Shown: piece by piece, positions 1 to 7,832 of the stretch
Position numbering within the stretch: the first letter of the stretch is position 1
Layout of the letters: each line of letters opens with the position of its first letter
Assembly: GCA_045603125.1 (NCBI GenBank)
Contig: JAZULN010000003.1
Coordinates: forward strand, 1-12,581
Length of the DNA stretch: 12,581 nt
Direction: 5' to 3'
DNA from: CAKSFT01 sp045603125
GTDB taxonomy: Bacteria; Bacillota; Clostridia; UBA1381
The notes under the pieces: model-generated
What the model saw: the letters and a program-made list of their open reading frames with translations, nothing else
Databases searched by the model: none
What the model was told of the DNA's origin: nothing
Program-made: the position numbers and the translations under genes

Positions 1-1
1 G

Positions 2-1108
2 GCCTCCGACTTGTTTTTGATGGCAGAAGAGCATAAAGTCACCTGTATGGTTGGCTTGGGTTTGACTGCCGTTATGGATAAAATGCCTGCGGATATTAAA
101 GTTAAATTTCAAAAGGTAATAAACAAAAGTATAATGCTCGACGCAAACCAGGAGTATGCTGTAACAGAAATTATCGATGGGTTTGAAAAAAAATCTTTAA
201 AATATATGTTGATGAAAGGATACAATCTTAAAAAATTATATCCTGAGACATATATGCGTTATATGTGTGATATTGATGTTTTGATCGAGAATGCGAAGTA
301 TGAAGAATATGAATTGGTTATGACCGGCTTATCATATGAGAAGCAAATAGAAAGTGACCACGAGCATATTTTCGTGAAAAAACCGATGATAAATGTGGAG
401 CTTCACAAAAGAATTGTTCCAAGTTATTACGTCGATTTATATAGCTATTATAAAGACGGTTGGGCATTGGCCAAGAAAAAGAATGACGGTTTCGGGTATG
501 AGTATTCCTTGGAAAATCAGTATGTTTTTCTGATTGTTCATTTGGCAAAGCACTATCAAGGGTCGGGGATTGGCATATCCCATTTTGTGGATATATTCGT
601 TATGAACAAAAACGTTGACTATGATAAAAAATATGTAGAAGAAGAATTACAAAAACTCGGGTTAAAAGAATTTCATGAAAAAGTTTTAAAACTAATTGAG
701 TTTTGGTTTGAGGATCGAGACGCTGACGATATAATTCTTGATATGAGCGAGTTTGTATTCTCAAGCGGTGCTTACGGTAACTTTTCAAACCGTATTGCAA
801 CAGAAACGATGAACGGTATAAAGAAATATGGCAGTGAAAGAAAGGCAAAACTTATAAAAAAACTGGAAGTTATATTTCCTTCTGGCAAGAGATTATCAGA
901 AAGCTTTAAAATTTTAAAGAAATATCCGTGGTTATATCCAGTTTGTTTGATTTGGCGAAATGTCCGTGCTGTATGTTTCAGAAGAGGTAAGGTTAAAAAA
1001 TATATGGATGGTTTAAACGGGAATGATGAAACACATATGAATAGACTTGCGGTTCATCTGAGCGATGTGGGGTTAAAAAACACAGAAAAAAGGAGAGAAG
1101 AACTATGA
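2..1108 (+). CDS. Nucleotidyltransferase-family protein (NTP_transf_5-like), 5' end cut off by window edge
   Basis: The frame is open to the first base of the window (codons Ala-Ser-Asp precede the TTG at 11 and the ATG at 20), and no ribosome binding site is visible, so the true start lies outside. About 368 residues are present. The segment LMKGYNLKKLYPETYMRYMC runs into Asp-Ile-Asp (residues 87-89 counting from the TTG at 11), and a later Val-Glu-Leu-His (E130, H132) follows. This arrangement of a Gly-rich loop, an Arg, a DxD pair and a third acidic residue fits the 'uncharacterised nucleotidyltransferase' family PF14907, in the polymerase-beta-like fold. Members are common in capsule and exopolysaccharide clusters, but their substrate is generally unknown. 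The stop overlaps the start of ugd as ATGA, so the two genes are probably translationally coupled and may act in the same polysaccharide pathway. Family assignment is from motif recall. The exact role is not known. Confidence 0.75.
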   Translation, partial: ASDLFLMAEEHKVTCMVGLGLTAVMDKMPADIKVKFQKVINKSIMLDANQEYAVTEIIDGFEKKSLKYMLMKGYNLKKLYPETYMRYMCDIDVLIENAKYEEYELVMTGLSYEKQIESDHEHIFVKKPMINVELHKRIVPSYYVDLYSYYKDGWALAKKKNDGFGYEYSLENQYVFLIVHLAKHYQGSGIGISHFVDIFVMNKNVDYDKKYVEEELQKLGLKEFHEKVLKLIEFWFEDRDADDIILDMSEFVFSSGAYGNFSNRIATETMNGIKKYGSERKAKLIKKLEVIFPSGKRLSESFKILKKYPWLYPVCLIWRNVRAVCFRRGKVKKYMDGLNGNDETHMNRLAVHLSDVGLKNTEKRREEL

Positions 1109-2289
1109 AGATAGCAGTGGCGGGCACAGGCTATGTTGGGCTTTCCAATGCGGTATTGTTGGCTCAGAATAATGAAGTTTGGGCAGTTGATATAATACCG
1201 GAAAAGGTCGATATGATAAATAATAAAATATCGCCAATAATTGATAAAGAAATCGAGGAGTATTTAAGGGAGAAAAATCTCAATCTGACAGCTACTTTGG
1301 ATGCAAATGCGGCATATAAGGATGCAGATTTTATTATAATCTCAACGCCAACAAATTACGATGAGACCTTAAATTACTTTAATACCTCATCAGTTGAAGA
1401 TGCCATCGAGAAGGCTATAGCGGTTAATCGGGATGCGTTGATTGTCATTAAATCCACTGTGCCGGTTGGATATACTGAATCTGTAAGAAAGAAGTATGAT
1501 AATAAAAATATTATCTTTTCTCCGGAATTTTTGCGTGAGGGAAGAGCATTATACGATAATCTTTATCCATCAAGAATAATTGCCGGGTCTCCCGAAGACG
1601 ATTGTGAAATCAGAAAAAGAGCAGAGATATTTACTAATCTCCTGGCAGAGGGAGCGATAAAAGAGAACATAGAGATTTTACATATAAACCCTACAGAGGC
1701 AGAAGCAGTTAAGCTTTTTGCCAATACATATCTGGCACTTAGAGTATCCTTTTTTAACGAACTGGATTCCTATGCAGAAATGAGAGGTTTGAATACAAAA
1801 CAGATTATAGAGGGCGTGGGTTTAGACCCAAGAATTGGTAGCCACTATAATAATCCGTCTTTCGGATATGGCGGGTACTGTTTGCCTAAGGATACAAAAC
1901 AGCTTTTGGCAAATTATCAAGATGTTCCTAATAACATAATTGCGGCAATTGTAGAAGCAAACAGAACACGAAAGGATTTTATAGCTGAAAGAATCCTTGA
2001 GCGGAATCCGAAAGTAGTGGGGATTTATCGCCTGACTATGAAGACAGGTTCTGATAATTTCCGGCAAAGCTCAATTCAGGGAGTTATGAAGAGAATAAAG
2101 GCAAAGGGAATTGATGTTATAATATATGAACCAACACTAAAAGAGGACTCATTTTTCAATTCAAAGGTTATAAGAGATATTACTGAATTTAAGCATATAT
2201 CCGACGTCATTGTTGCTAATCGCTATGATGATGAAATTGCTGATGTATTAGATAAGGTGTATACAAGGGATTTGTATTTTAGAGATTAA
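1105..2289 (+). CDS. ugd: UDP-glucose 6-dehydrogenase
   Basis: Cytoplasmic enzyme that oxidises UDP-glucose to UDP-glucuronate with two NAD+, supplying precursor for acidic surface polysaccharides. The 394-residue protein has the expected order of parts. An N-terminal Rossmann fold carries GTGYVG at residues 7-12. STVPVG lies at 118-122. SPEFLREG at 139-146 carries the catalytic Glu141. A central dimerisation helix around FANTYLALRVSFFNE contains the active-site Lys203. GYGGYCLPKDT carries the nucleophilic Cys259 and Asp263, followed by a C-terminal UDP-binding domain. Length matches the short HasB-type bacterial enzymes. AGGAGAG at 1091-1097 sits 7 bases before the ATG, and the start overlaps the upstream stop, so this is the second of at least two genes of an operon. 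All key residues are present. A GDP-mannose dehydrogenase is a less likely reading, because the sequence follows the Ugd pattern throughout. Confidence 0.95.
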   Translation: MKIAVAGTGYVGLSNAVLLAQNNEVWAVDIIPEKVDMINNKISPIIDKEIEEYLREKNLNLTATLDANAAYKDADFIIISTPTNYDETLNYFNTSSVEDAIEKAIAVNRDALIVIKSTVPVGYTESVRKKYDNKNIIFSPEFLREGRALYDNLYPSRIIAGSPEDDCEIRKRAEIFTNLLAEGAIKENIEILHINPTEAEAVKLFANTYLALRVSFFNELDSYAEMRGLNTKQIIEGVGLDPRIGSHYNNPSFGYGGYCLPKDTKQLLANYQDVPNNIIAAIVEANRTRKDFIAERILERNPKVVGIYRLTMKTGSDNFRQSSIQGVMKRIKAKGIDVIIYEPTLKEDSFFNSKVIRDITEFKHISDVIVANRYDDEIADVLDKVYTRDLYFRD

Positions 2290-2291
2290 AT

Positions 2292-2335
2292 AAAAAAAAA
2301 GGGTCAAATCTTTAGAAAGATTTGAGCCGTTTTTA
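2292..2335. terminator. Bidirectional rho-independent terminator between convergent genes
   Basis: TCAAATCTTT (2304-2313) pairs with AAAGATTTGA (2316-2325). Two further G-C pairs lie outside a G-G mismatch. The hairpin is followed by GTTTTTATT on the plus strand and preceded by nine A residues (2292-2300), which become a U tract on the minus strand. It lies just after the ugd stop (2289) and just after the stop of the minus-strand surface protein (2357), so it can end transcription from both sides. Confidence 0.85.
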
Positions 2336-2356
2336 TTGCTGAGAAAATAGAGATTG

Positions 2357-5300
2357 TCAATTTTCTATAGTAAACTTTTCACATAATGGTTCTAAGTTTC
2401 CATTCCATAAGAATGCTGCCTGATTTGAATTAAAGTCATACTCAGTTGCAGTAGCATTTGCAGTTATTGTATAGCTTACAACACCTTCGAAGTCGGTGCC
2501 GTTATATGTTGCAATATAGAGTGTTCCGTCTTCGGTTGATGAAACGACAATTTTGCCCGTTTCGGCATTGTATGTAATGTTTGCAGGATAGATTGTTTCT
2601 TCAACATCACCAACAAGTTCCACATCGGAATATGCAAGGGCAAAGGTTGAGAACTTATCAACCTCAAAGGTCACAGTGTTTGGATCATCATCCAAATCAA
2701 CTAAAGTTACCGCTTCGCCTTTATGCATATGAATAAATGAGTAGTGCTTATGACCTCTATACTCTTCGGGAATATCCATTGTAATACGAAGTTTACCATT
2801 TGTTTCGGTTTGTTTTTGGATGTTGGAAATATTTTTTCCGTTCTTTGAAAAGGAGATGTCATAATATTTTGCAATTTTTTTATCCTTACCTTTTTTATCC
2901 TTAATCTTCTCTGTTTCGTATTCTTTGTCAGTTGTTATTCCGTCTTCGTCAACATCGGACACAGCGGCTTCTACTATGGTTAACACAAATTCAACCGATT
3001 TCTCGGATTCGATTTCATCTTGTGAGATGATGCTCTCTTCGTTTTCTACTGTTACGCTTTCAGGTGCTGAAAGGCTGCTTTTTGAATAGAAGTTTATGTA
3101 ATAATTAAGTTTATCTAACAGTATTTGCGATACCTGTTTTTGATCTTTGGTTGAAAGGGCATCATATATTCTTTTGGCTTCCAGAATATATGTTTTATAG
3201 TAATTGGCACTTCCAGAATCAATCTCGTCAGGAATTTTTTCAAGTATTTCTTCATATCTTTTTACATTATTAGCCTTTATGGCTTTTATATTAGTGTTAC
3301 CATAAACTACACTGTTTTCTATGCTTATCATTTCAAATCCCATTCCGTTGTCGTTTGTTACAGCAGTTATGGAATATACACCATCCGGAATGTTTATAAA
3401 TGAAAATTTACCATCATTTGTAGTTTTGCAATAAGAAATTTGGTTACCGCTTTCATCTGAGATATATACATAGCCTCCGGCATTTGTTGTTACTTTACCT
3501 GATACAGATGTTAGATTAACCTTATCTTCTCTTAGGATGCTTGTATCAACTGTATAAGTGATAAATTCCGTAACATCAATATGTCCGTAACCTTTAAGTT
3601 CATGAATCTTATCAAAACCGCCGACAAGGTCAGGACGCATTTCCGTAGTTGTTGCAACTATATTATAACTTCCAGCGGCTACATTGTTAAATATATATTT
3701 GCCTTCCGCATCAGTTTTTGTGCTCGCAACAACATTTCCGTTATCATCGATCAAATCAACATTTATCCAAATTTTTGCAGAATATGTTCCATCGCGGTTT
3801 TCAATCTTTGTATATCCTGTGATGGTTGCAGACTGTGATTGTATTTCTAAAAATATGTCTTTTACATCTTCATTGGAAACATATATTTCGGTTGTAGCAC
3901 TTCCATTTTCATTTTCGGCTTTTACAATATATAACCCTCTTGGAATGTCTGTAAACGTAAATGTTCCATTTGTTGTCTCAACTGATTTTACAACATTACC
4001 ATCTGTGTCGGCAAGAGTTACCATTGCAGTAGAAGGTGATACTGTACCTGATAGGGTATAGCCTTTTTTAAGCACAAGGTCGGTTTCGCCGGCTAAATAT
4101 ACGTCAAATACGTTCATACGCTTTACCGATACGCTTTCCGACGCGGTGTTTCCGTCTGTATCGGTGGCACGGATTGTGTATCTGCCAACCTCCGCGTAGT
4201 CAAAGGAATAAGCACCATTTGAATCGGTTGTTCTGAGTTGTTTAACAGTTCCGTCGTCGTAAAGAATTTCAACGCTTATTTTTGATGCAGGTGTGCCATC
4301 TGTGTAGGTAACAATGCCTGAAATGCCTGTTCCATAGGAGATTTCGGGGTTCGAGGTTTTCTTGAGTATGAAGTAAGGAATGTTATTATTTAAACAAACC
4401 GTATGGGCTGTACTTCCGGAATATACGCAAAGAATAATAGTATCTCCCGAAAAAGCATTGGTAGCAAGGCTTGTTACACTTTCCGGGATAATGATTTTTT
4501 TCAAAGATGTACAATTTGAAAAAGCACTTGAGTTTATAGTAGTTAATCCATCGTTTAGCATAACATTTTTTAAAGAACCACATTGAGAGAATGCATTTGA
4601 ACCGATGGTCTTTAAAGAGCTAGGGAAGGATATATCAGTAAACTGACACTTGTGGAATGCACTTGAACCTATACTCGTCAAACTTCCAGGAAGATCTATA
4701 TTTGTAAGAGTTGTTCCGGAAAAGGCAGAATTACCAATAGATGTTAATGAATCCGGCAATTCAAGACTTTTTAGGCTTGAACAATTATAAAATGCTTGGT
4801 CCCCAATTCCTGTTAAGGAGCGTGGTAATTCAATATTTTTTAGTGACGAACAATATTGGAAAGTAGATTTAGGAATTGTTTTCAAACCACTTCCGATTTT
4901 AACACTTTCCAAAGAAGAACATTGGTAAAATACTGTTTCACCGATTGAAGTAACACTGTCCGGAACAACTATCTCTTTGAGCGATTTACAACTATGGAAA
5001 ATCGACTCCTCCAGAGTAGTTAAGCCTTCGGGTAGAGTAATATCTGTAAGCTTCGGACAATTATAGAAAGTCAATCGTTTCAAGGTTTTCAGATTCTTTG
5101 AAAGTTTAACACTTTTTAATGAAGTACATCCGGAAAATATACAATCTGCCATATATGTAACACTATCGGGAATGACAATGCTTGTGAGCGACTGACAGTT
5201 ATTAAAGGCGTATGTCGGTATACGTGTAATACCTGACGGAAGAACTACAGACTCTAATGCTGTACAGTTATGGAACACATTATTTGCCAAGCTTGTAACA

Positions 5301-6403
5301 CTATCAGGTATTTTTATAGAACGTAAATATTTATATCCGCTAAATGCACCGCCGACTTTTGTTATACCCTCCGGCAGAACGACATCATAAACTGGCTCAT
5401 CATTACAGTAAAGCATGCCGGTGCCTCTGCTAAGCGGATTAGATGAGCTATATTCAAAATTTATCAAAGCCCATGTGCTCAAATCCACGATATTTACCTT
5501 TGTGAAGGAACATCCGTCAAAGGCTTGCCATGCTATATTTCTCATGCCTTTGCCGATTGTTATGGTATTCAATCCCGAATAATAGAAGCCTCTATCCGCA
5601 ATATATGAAGCACTATCCGGCAAAACAATACTTTTTAGAGAACTGCACCTATAAAATGCATAGTAAGGGATTCCAGGTATTCCTTCCGGAAGTTCTATTG
5701 ATGCAAGAGAAGAACAACCATAAAAGCAATAGTCGCCCAAAACGGTCACAGATTCCGGTATGGAAATTTCCTTAATATTTGAGCATTCGTAAAATGCATA
5801 ATTGCCAATCTTGGTTACCCCATCTCCAATTATGACTCTATCAAACAATTCCTTTGCATTAGCCCAAGGAATTGTAGAGGATGAATGAGTTGACATCTCG
5901 CCCTTGCCTTCAATGTACAAGCAACCATCTTCACTCACATACCATTGCAAATTGCCAACAGTCCCTCTTGGATATCCAACCTTTATTTCGCAACTATCTG
6001 TATATCCGCCATCCTCAGTGGTTGCCGTAACTGTTGCAGTTCCCATGCGTACCCCAGTAATAACTCCATCGGTAACAGTCAAAATATCTTCATTTGAACT
6101 AGACCAAATGATATTTTCGTTATCAGGATATTCGGGAGTAAAGGAATACTTAAGCGTTTCTGTTGAACCCATATAGATATCCATTTGTGATTTTGCAAGG
6201 CTAAATCCTGTAACAGGTGATGCTATTTTATAATGAAGATTTGCACCATACAATACCGAACTCGAAATGTTTGGAATTTTGTTCCATTGAGTTCTTGAAC
6301 CGTTATAATACACATCAGTTATTGCGTTACAGCCGGAAAATGCGGTATTATTGTGCATATCATTAAGGGTTGTGGGCAATGTTACTTTTTTAATGCTGTA
6401 CAA
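2357..6403 (-). CDS. BspA-type leucine-rich-repeat secreted protein, C-terminal part (separated by a frameshift)
   Basis: This frame continues the protein that starts at 7647. The nominal TTG at 6403 has no ribosome binding site and lies inside a leucine-rich repeat, so it is not a real start; real coding in this frame begins at the frameshift near 6385. Residue numbers here count from that TTG; add 415 for the joined 1763-residue protein. Parts in order: the end of the first repeat block (to about 35); a bacterial Ig-like Big_2 domain (62-142); a second BspA-type LRR block (190-655) with Phe-centred units spaced 23 residues apart, closed by a cap ending in NNNIPYFIL; four beta-sandwich repeats of the carboxypeptidase-regulatory/CnaB type (about 690-1040); a short helical segment (1043-1108); an acidic, Lys-rich linker with a beta domain (1115-1260); and a final module (about 1270-1348) with FLWNGNLEPLC. 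No LPXTG, transmembrane anchor or S-layer domain is visible. The likely location is secreted or surface-associated, with a role in adhesion or binding; this is inferred from the family. Confidence 0.85.
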   Translation of the reverse strand: MYSIKKVTLPTTLNDMHNNTAFSGCNAITDVYYNGSRTQWNKIPNISSSVLYGANLHYKIASPVTGFSLAKSQMDIYMGSTETLKYSFTPEYPDNENIIWSSSNEDILTVTDGVITGVRMGTATVTATTEDGGYTDSCEIKVGYPRGTVGNLQWYVSEDGCLYIEGKGEMSTHSSSTIPWANAKELFDRVIIGDGVTKIGNYAFYECSNIKEISIPESVTVLGDYCFYGCSSLASIELPEGIPGIPYYAFYRCSSLKSIVLPDSASYIADRGFYYSGLNTITIGKGMRNIAWQAFDGCSFTKVNIVDLSTWALINFEYSSSNPLSRGTGMLYCNDEPVYDVVLPEGITKVGGAFSGYKYLRSIKIPDSVTSLANNVFHNCTALESVVLPSGITRIPTYAFNNCQSLTSIVIPDSVTYMADCIFSGCTSLKSVKLSKNLKTLKRLTFYNCPKLTDITLPEGLTTLEESIFHSCKSLKEIVVPDSVTSIGETVFYQCSSLESVKIGSGLKTIPKSTFQYCSSLKNIELPRSLTGIGDQAFYNCSSLKSLELPDSLTSIGNSAFSGTTLTNIDLPGSLTSIGSSAFHKCQFTDISFPSSLKTIGSNAFSQCGSLKNVMLNDGLTTINSSAFSNCTSLKKIIIPESVTSLATNAFSGDTIILCVYSGSTAHTVCLNNNIPYFILKKTSNPEISYGTGISGIVTYTDGTPASKISVEILYDDGTVKQLRTTDSNGAYSFDYAEVGRYTIRATDTDGNTASESVSVKRMNVFDVYLAGETDLVLKKGYTLSGTVSPSTAMVTLADTDGNVVKSVETTNGTFTFTDIPRGLYIVKAENENGSATTEIYVSNEDVKDIFLEIQSQSATITGYTKIENRDGTYSAKIWINVDLIDDNGNVVASTKTDAEGKYIFNNVAAGSYNIVATTTEMRPDLVGGFDKIHELKGYGHIDVTEFITYTVDTSILREDKVNLTSVSGKVTTNAGGYVYISDESGNQISYCKTTNDGKFSFINIPDGVYSITAVTNDNGMGFEMISIENSVVYGNTNIKAIKANNVKRYEEILEKIPDEIDSGSANYYKTYILEAKRIYDALSTKDQKQVSQILLDKLNYYINFYSKSSLSAPESVTVENEESIISQDEIESEKSVEFVLTIVEAAVSDVDEDGITTDKEYETEKIKDKKGKDKKIAKYYDISFSKNGKNISNIQKQTETNGKLRITMDIPEEYRGHKHYSFIHMHKGEAVTLVDLDDDPNTVTFEVDKFSTFALAYSDVELVGDVEETIYPANITYNAETGKIVVSSTEDGTLYIATYNGTDFEGVVSYTITANATATEYDFNSNQAAFLWNGNLEPLCEKFTIEN
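4439..5836 (-). repeat. Tandem BspA-type leucine-rich repeats, second block
   Basis: About 19 degenerate units of roughly 69 bases (23 residues) encode the pattern I.LP.SLT.IG..AF..C.SL. The central Phe recurs at residues 377, 400, 423, 446, 469, 492, 515 and 538 of the downstream frame, almost perfectly regular. One insertion (about residues 297-345) interrupts the array. The repeats have diverged at DNA level but could still serve as recombination substrates that change copy number. Confidence 0.85.
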
Positions 6404-7446
6404 CCCGAAAATGCACAGTATGCCAATCTCGTTACACCTTCAGGAATAACAATCTCCTTAAGGCTTGTGCAATCACCAAACGCATATGAATCAATTAGTG
6501 TTACTCCTTCAGGTATAGTAATGCTTGTCAGATTTACACAATCCATAAACAAATCAGATGGAATTGTCTTTAGTGATTTTGGTAATTTAATAGATGAAAA
6601 TTTATTCATATAAAAAGCACCATATCCTAATTCTGTTACCCCGGACGGAATATTGATTGATGCTAAACGAGGACAATACCAAAATGCCTGAGCACCAATG
6701 GATGTAACTGTTTCGGGAAGCACTATTTGTGTTATCTGATAACAAAAAGAAAATGCTCCTCCGCCTATTTTGGTTACACCATATGGTATTTCCATATTAG
6801 TTAATTGGTAACAAGAACTGAACATACTTGAAGGTATTTCCTTCAATCCCTTTGGAATATTCGCAGTTTTTAATGTTGAGCATTTATAAAAGGCGTTAGC
6901 CCCAATATATATCACAGTATCCGGAATACTGACTTGTGTTATTTTTGCACATCCGGAGAACGCATCGTTATTTATTTTCGTAACAGGAAAGTCATTAACC
7001 TCTGTTGGGATCACTACCGAACCTGTCTTTGTGGTAGGGCATTTAAGCAGGGTAACTTCACCATTACCTACGTAATATGAAATTTCGTCAATAGTAACTG
7101 TTTCAGGCGACAAATCTGGGTTTAAAATGATATAAGAAATATTGTTTTCTTTAGAATAACTGTGGGATTTTGAATTTTCATTACAGTAAATTACAAGTTT
7201 TTCGCAATCTGCAAATGCACTTTCCCCAATATTTGCAACTACATCATATAAAATCACAGAATTAAAGCTAGAACATCCCGAAAAAGCCCTTGCTCCAATG
7301 GTGGTAAGACTTTCTGGAGTAACAATACAAACTAAATTTGTTGCACCCTCAAAGGCGGATGCACCGATTTCAGTAATGCCTTCACCTAAAGTTGCACTGT
7401 TTAAAGCTGTATTATATTTGAATAGATTCTCTCCAAGTTTGGTTAC
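6299..7446 (-). repeat. Tandem BspA-type leucine-rich repeats, first block
   Basis: About 14 units carry the AF..C core, beginning at residue 68 of the N-terminal frame. A cap-like interruption (residues 156-205, ending NNISYIIL) separates a first group of four from a second group of about ten. The last unit spans the frameshift and is completed in the other reading frame, which is strong evidence that the two frames were one gene. Confidence 0.85.
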
Positions 7447-7647
7447 CTGCAAAGACTCTCCACCGACTTCAATTTTTGATGGAACATACACATCGGCCTG
7501 TGTATCGGTGTATTTTGTAAGAACAACCCCACCTTCGTATTCTTGATACTCCCACACTCCGGTGTCGTCTGTTTCTGATGCCAATACAGAAATGCCGTAA
7601 AGTAGGGTTGTCATCATAATACTGAATATTATCAATACTTTTTTCAT
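6382..7647 (-). CDS. BspA-type leucine-rich-repeat secreted protein, N-terminal part
   Basis: The 421-residue frame starts with a Sec signal peptide: Lys-Lys near the N-terminus, a hydrophobic core to about residue 22, and a likely cleavage after VLAS, before ETDD. A short beta region (30-66) precedes BspA-type LRR units (PF13306-like) with Phe-centred cores at 99, 122, 145, 230, 253, 276, 299, 322, 345, 367, 390 and 413. The frame then stops abruptly in mid-repeat at TAA 6384-6382. BspA-type proteins are secreted or surface proteins of gut and oral bacteria, often linked to adhesion. The start is supported by GGAGGAAGG (7657-7665) upstream of the ATG and by a promoter farther up. If no recoding occurs, this truncated product would lack the Ig-like, CnaB-like and C-terminal modules but would still be secreted. 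Confidence 0.9.
   Translation of the reverse strand: MKKVLIIFSIMMTTLLYGISVLASETDDTGVWEYQEYEGGVVLTKYTDTQADVYVPSKIEVGGESLQVTKLGENLFKYNTALNSATLGEGITEIGASAFEGATNLVCIVTPESLTTIGARAFSGCSSFNSVILYDVVANIGESAFADCEKLVIYCNENSKSHSYSKENNISYIILNPDLSPETVTIDEISYYVGNGEVTLLKCPTTKTGSVVIPTEVNDFPVTKINNDAFSGCAKITQVSIPDTVIYIGANAFYKCSTLKTANIPKGLKEIPSSMFSSCYQLTNMEIPYGVTKIGGGAFSFCYQITQIVLPETVTSIGAQAFWYCPRLASINIPSGVTELGYGAFYMNKFSSIKLPKSLKTIPSDLFMDCVNLTSITIPEGVTLIDSYAFGDCTSLKEIVIPEGVTRLAYCAFSGCTALKK
6385..6391 (-). other. A AAA AAG heptamer followed by TAA at the frame junction
   Basis: On the coding (minus) strand the zero frame reads TTA AAA AAG TAA, where the stop is 6384-6382. The last A of TTA together with AAA and AAG forms the heptamer A AAA AAG, the class of slippery site used in dnaX and many IS3-family elements. 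A -1 slip gives AAA AAA GTA ACA and joins ...CTALKK to VTLPTT..., restoring a continuous repeat unit and 1342 further residues. I see no convincing Shine-Dalgarno-like stimulator upstream and no strong stem-loop directly downstream. A one-base loss from a run of seven A residues would look the same. Confidence 0.5.
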
Positions 7648-7685
7648 TTATTAAAACCTTCCTCCAAATGTTTTAGATAGATTCC

Positions 7686-7714
7686 ATTATATCATTGTTT
7701 TCCAATATTTACAA
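7686..7714 (-). promoter_or_regulatory. Sigma-A-type promoter of the BspA-type gene
   Basis: On the minus strand, a -35-like TTGTAA (7714-7709) is followed by a 17-base spacer and a perfect TATAAT (7691-7686), preceded by TG one base away (extended -10). The predicted transcript starts near 7679 and gives a short leader with the GGAGG site before the ATG at 7647. The gene therefore appears to be its own transcription unit. Confidence 0.6.
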
Positions 7715-7774
7715 TAGATATTGTATCTTTTCGTCACTATTATAATTATGAGGTATATAGGTATTATAACATAC

Positions 7775-7807
7775 AAAAATATCATCCTCCATTGAAGATG
7801 ATATTTT
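7775..7807 (-). terminator. Rho-independent terminator after spoIVA
   Basis: AAAATATCATC (7776-7786) pairs with GATGATATTTT (7797-7807), an 11-bp perfect stem with a 10-base loop. On the minus strand the stem ends in a run of five U. It lies 26 bases past the spoIVA stop and separates spoIVA from the BspA-type gene. Confidence 0.75.
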
Positions 7808-7832
7808 CTTGGTATAAGGTTTTTTCTATCCT

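Noticed and set aside
318..848. Minus-strand ORFs opposite the nucleotidyltransferase gene
   Set aside because: They overlap a motif-supported gene, show no protein-family features and lack translation signals.
3684..4061. 125-residue plus-strand ORF within the surface-protein gene
   Set aside because: It is antisense to well-supported coding sequence, with no ribosome binding site or recognisable domain; it is a shadow of the repetitive Thr/Val/Ser-rich gene.
6401..6403. TTG at 6403 as a true start for an independent 1348-residue protein
   Set aside because: There is no ribosome binding site or promoter, it lies inside a leucine-rich repeat, and the frame continues an upstream signal-peptide protein once the one-base shift is allowed.
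4439..7446. Regular 69-base spacing as a CRISPR or satellite array
   Set aside because: The period reflects 23-residue leucine-rich repeats. DNA identity between units is low and there are no identical short repeats with unique spacers.
7648..7832. Hidden gene or small RNA between spoIVA and the BspA-type gene
   Set aside because: The 185 bases are accounted for by a terminator, a promoter and a leader; the rest is AT-rich without a supported ORF.
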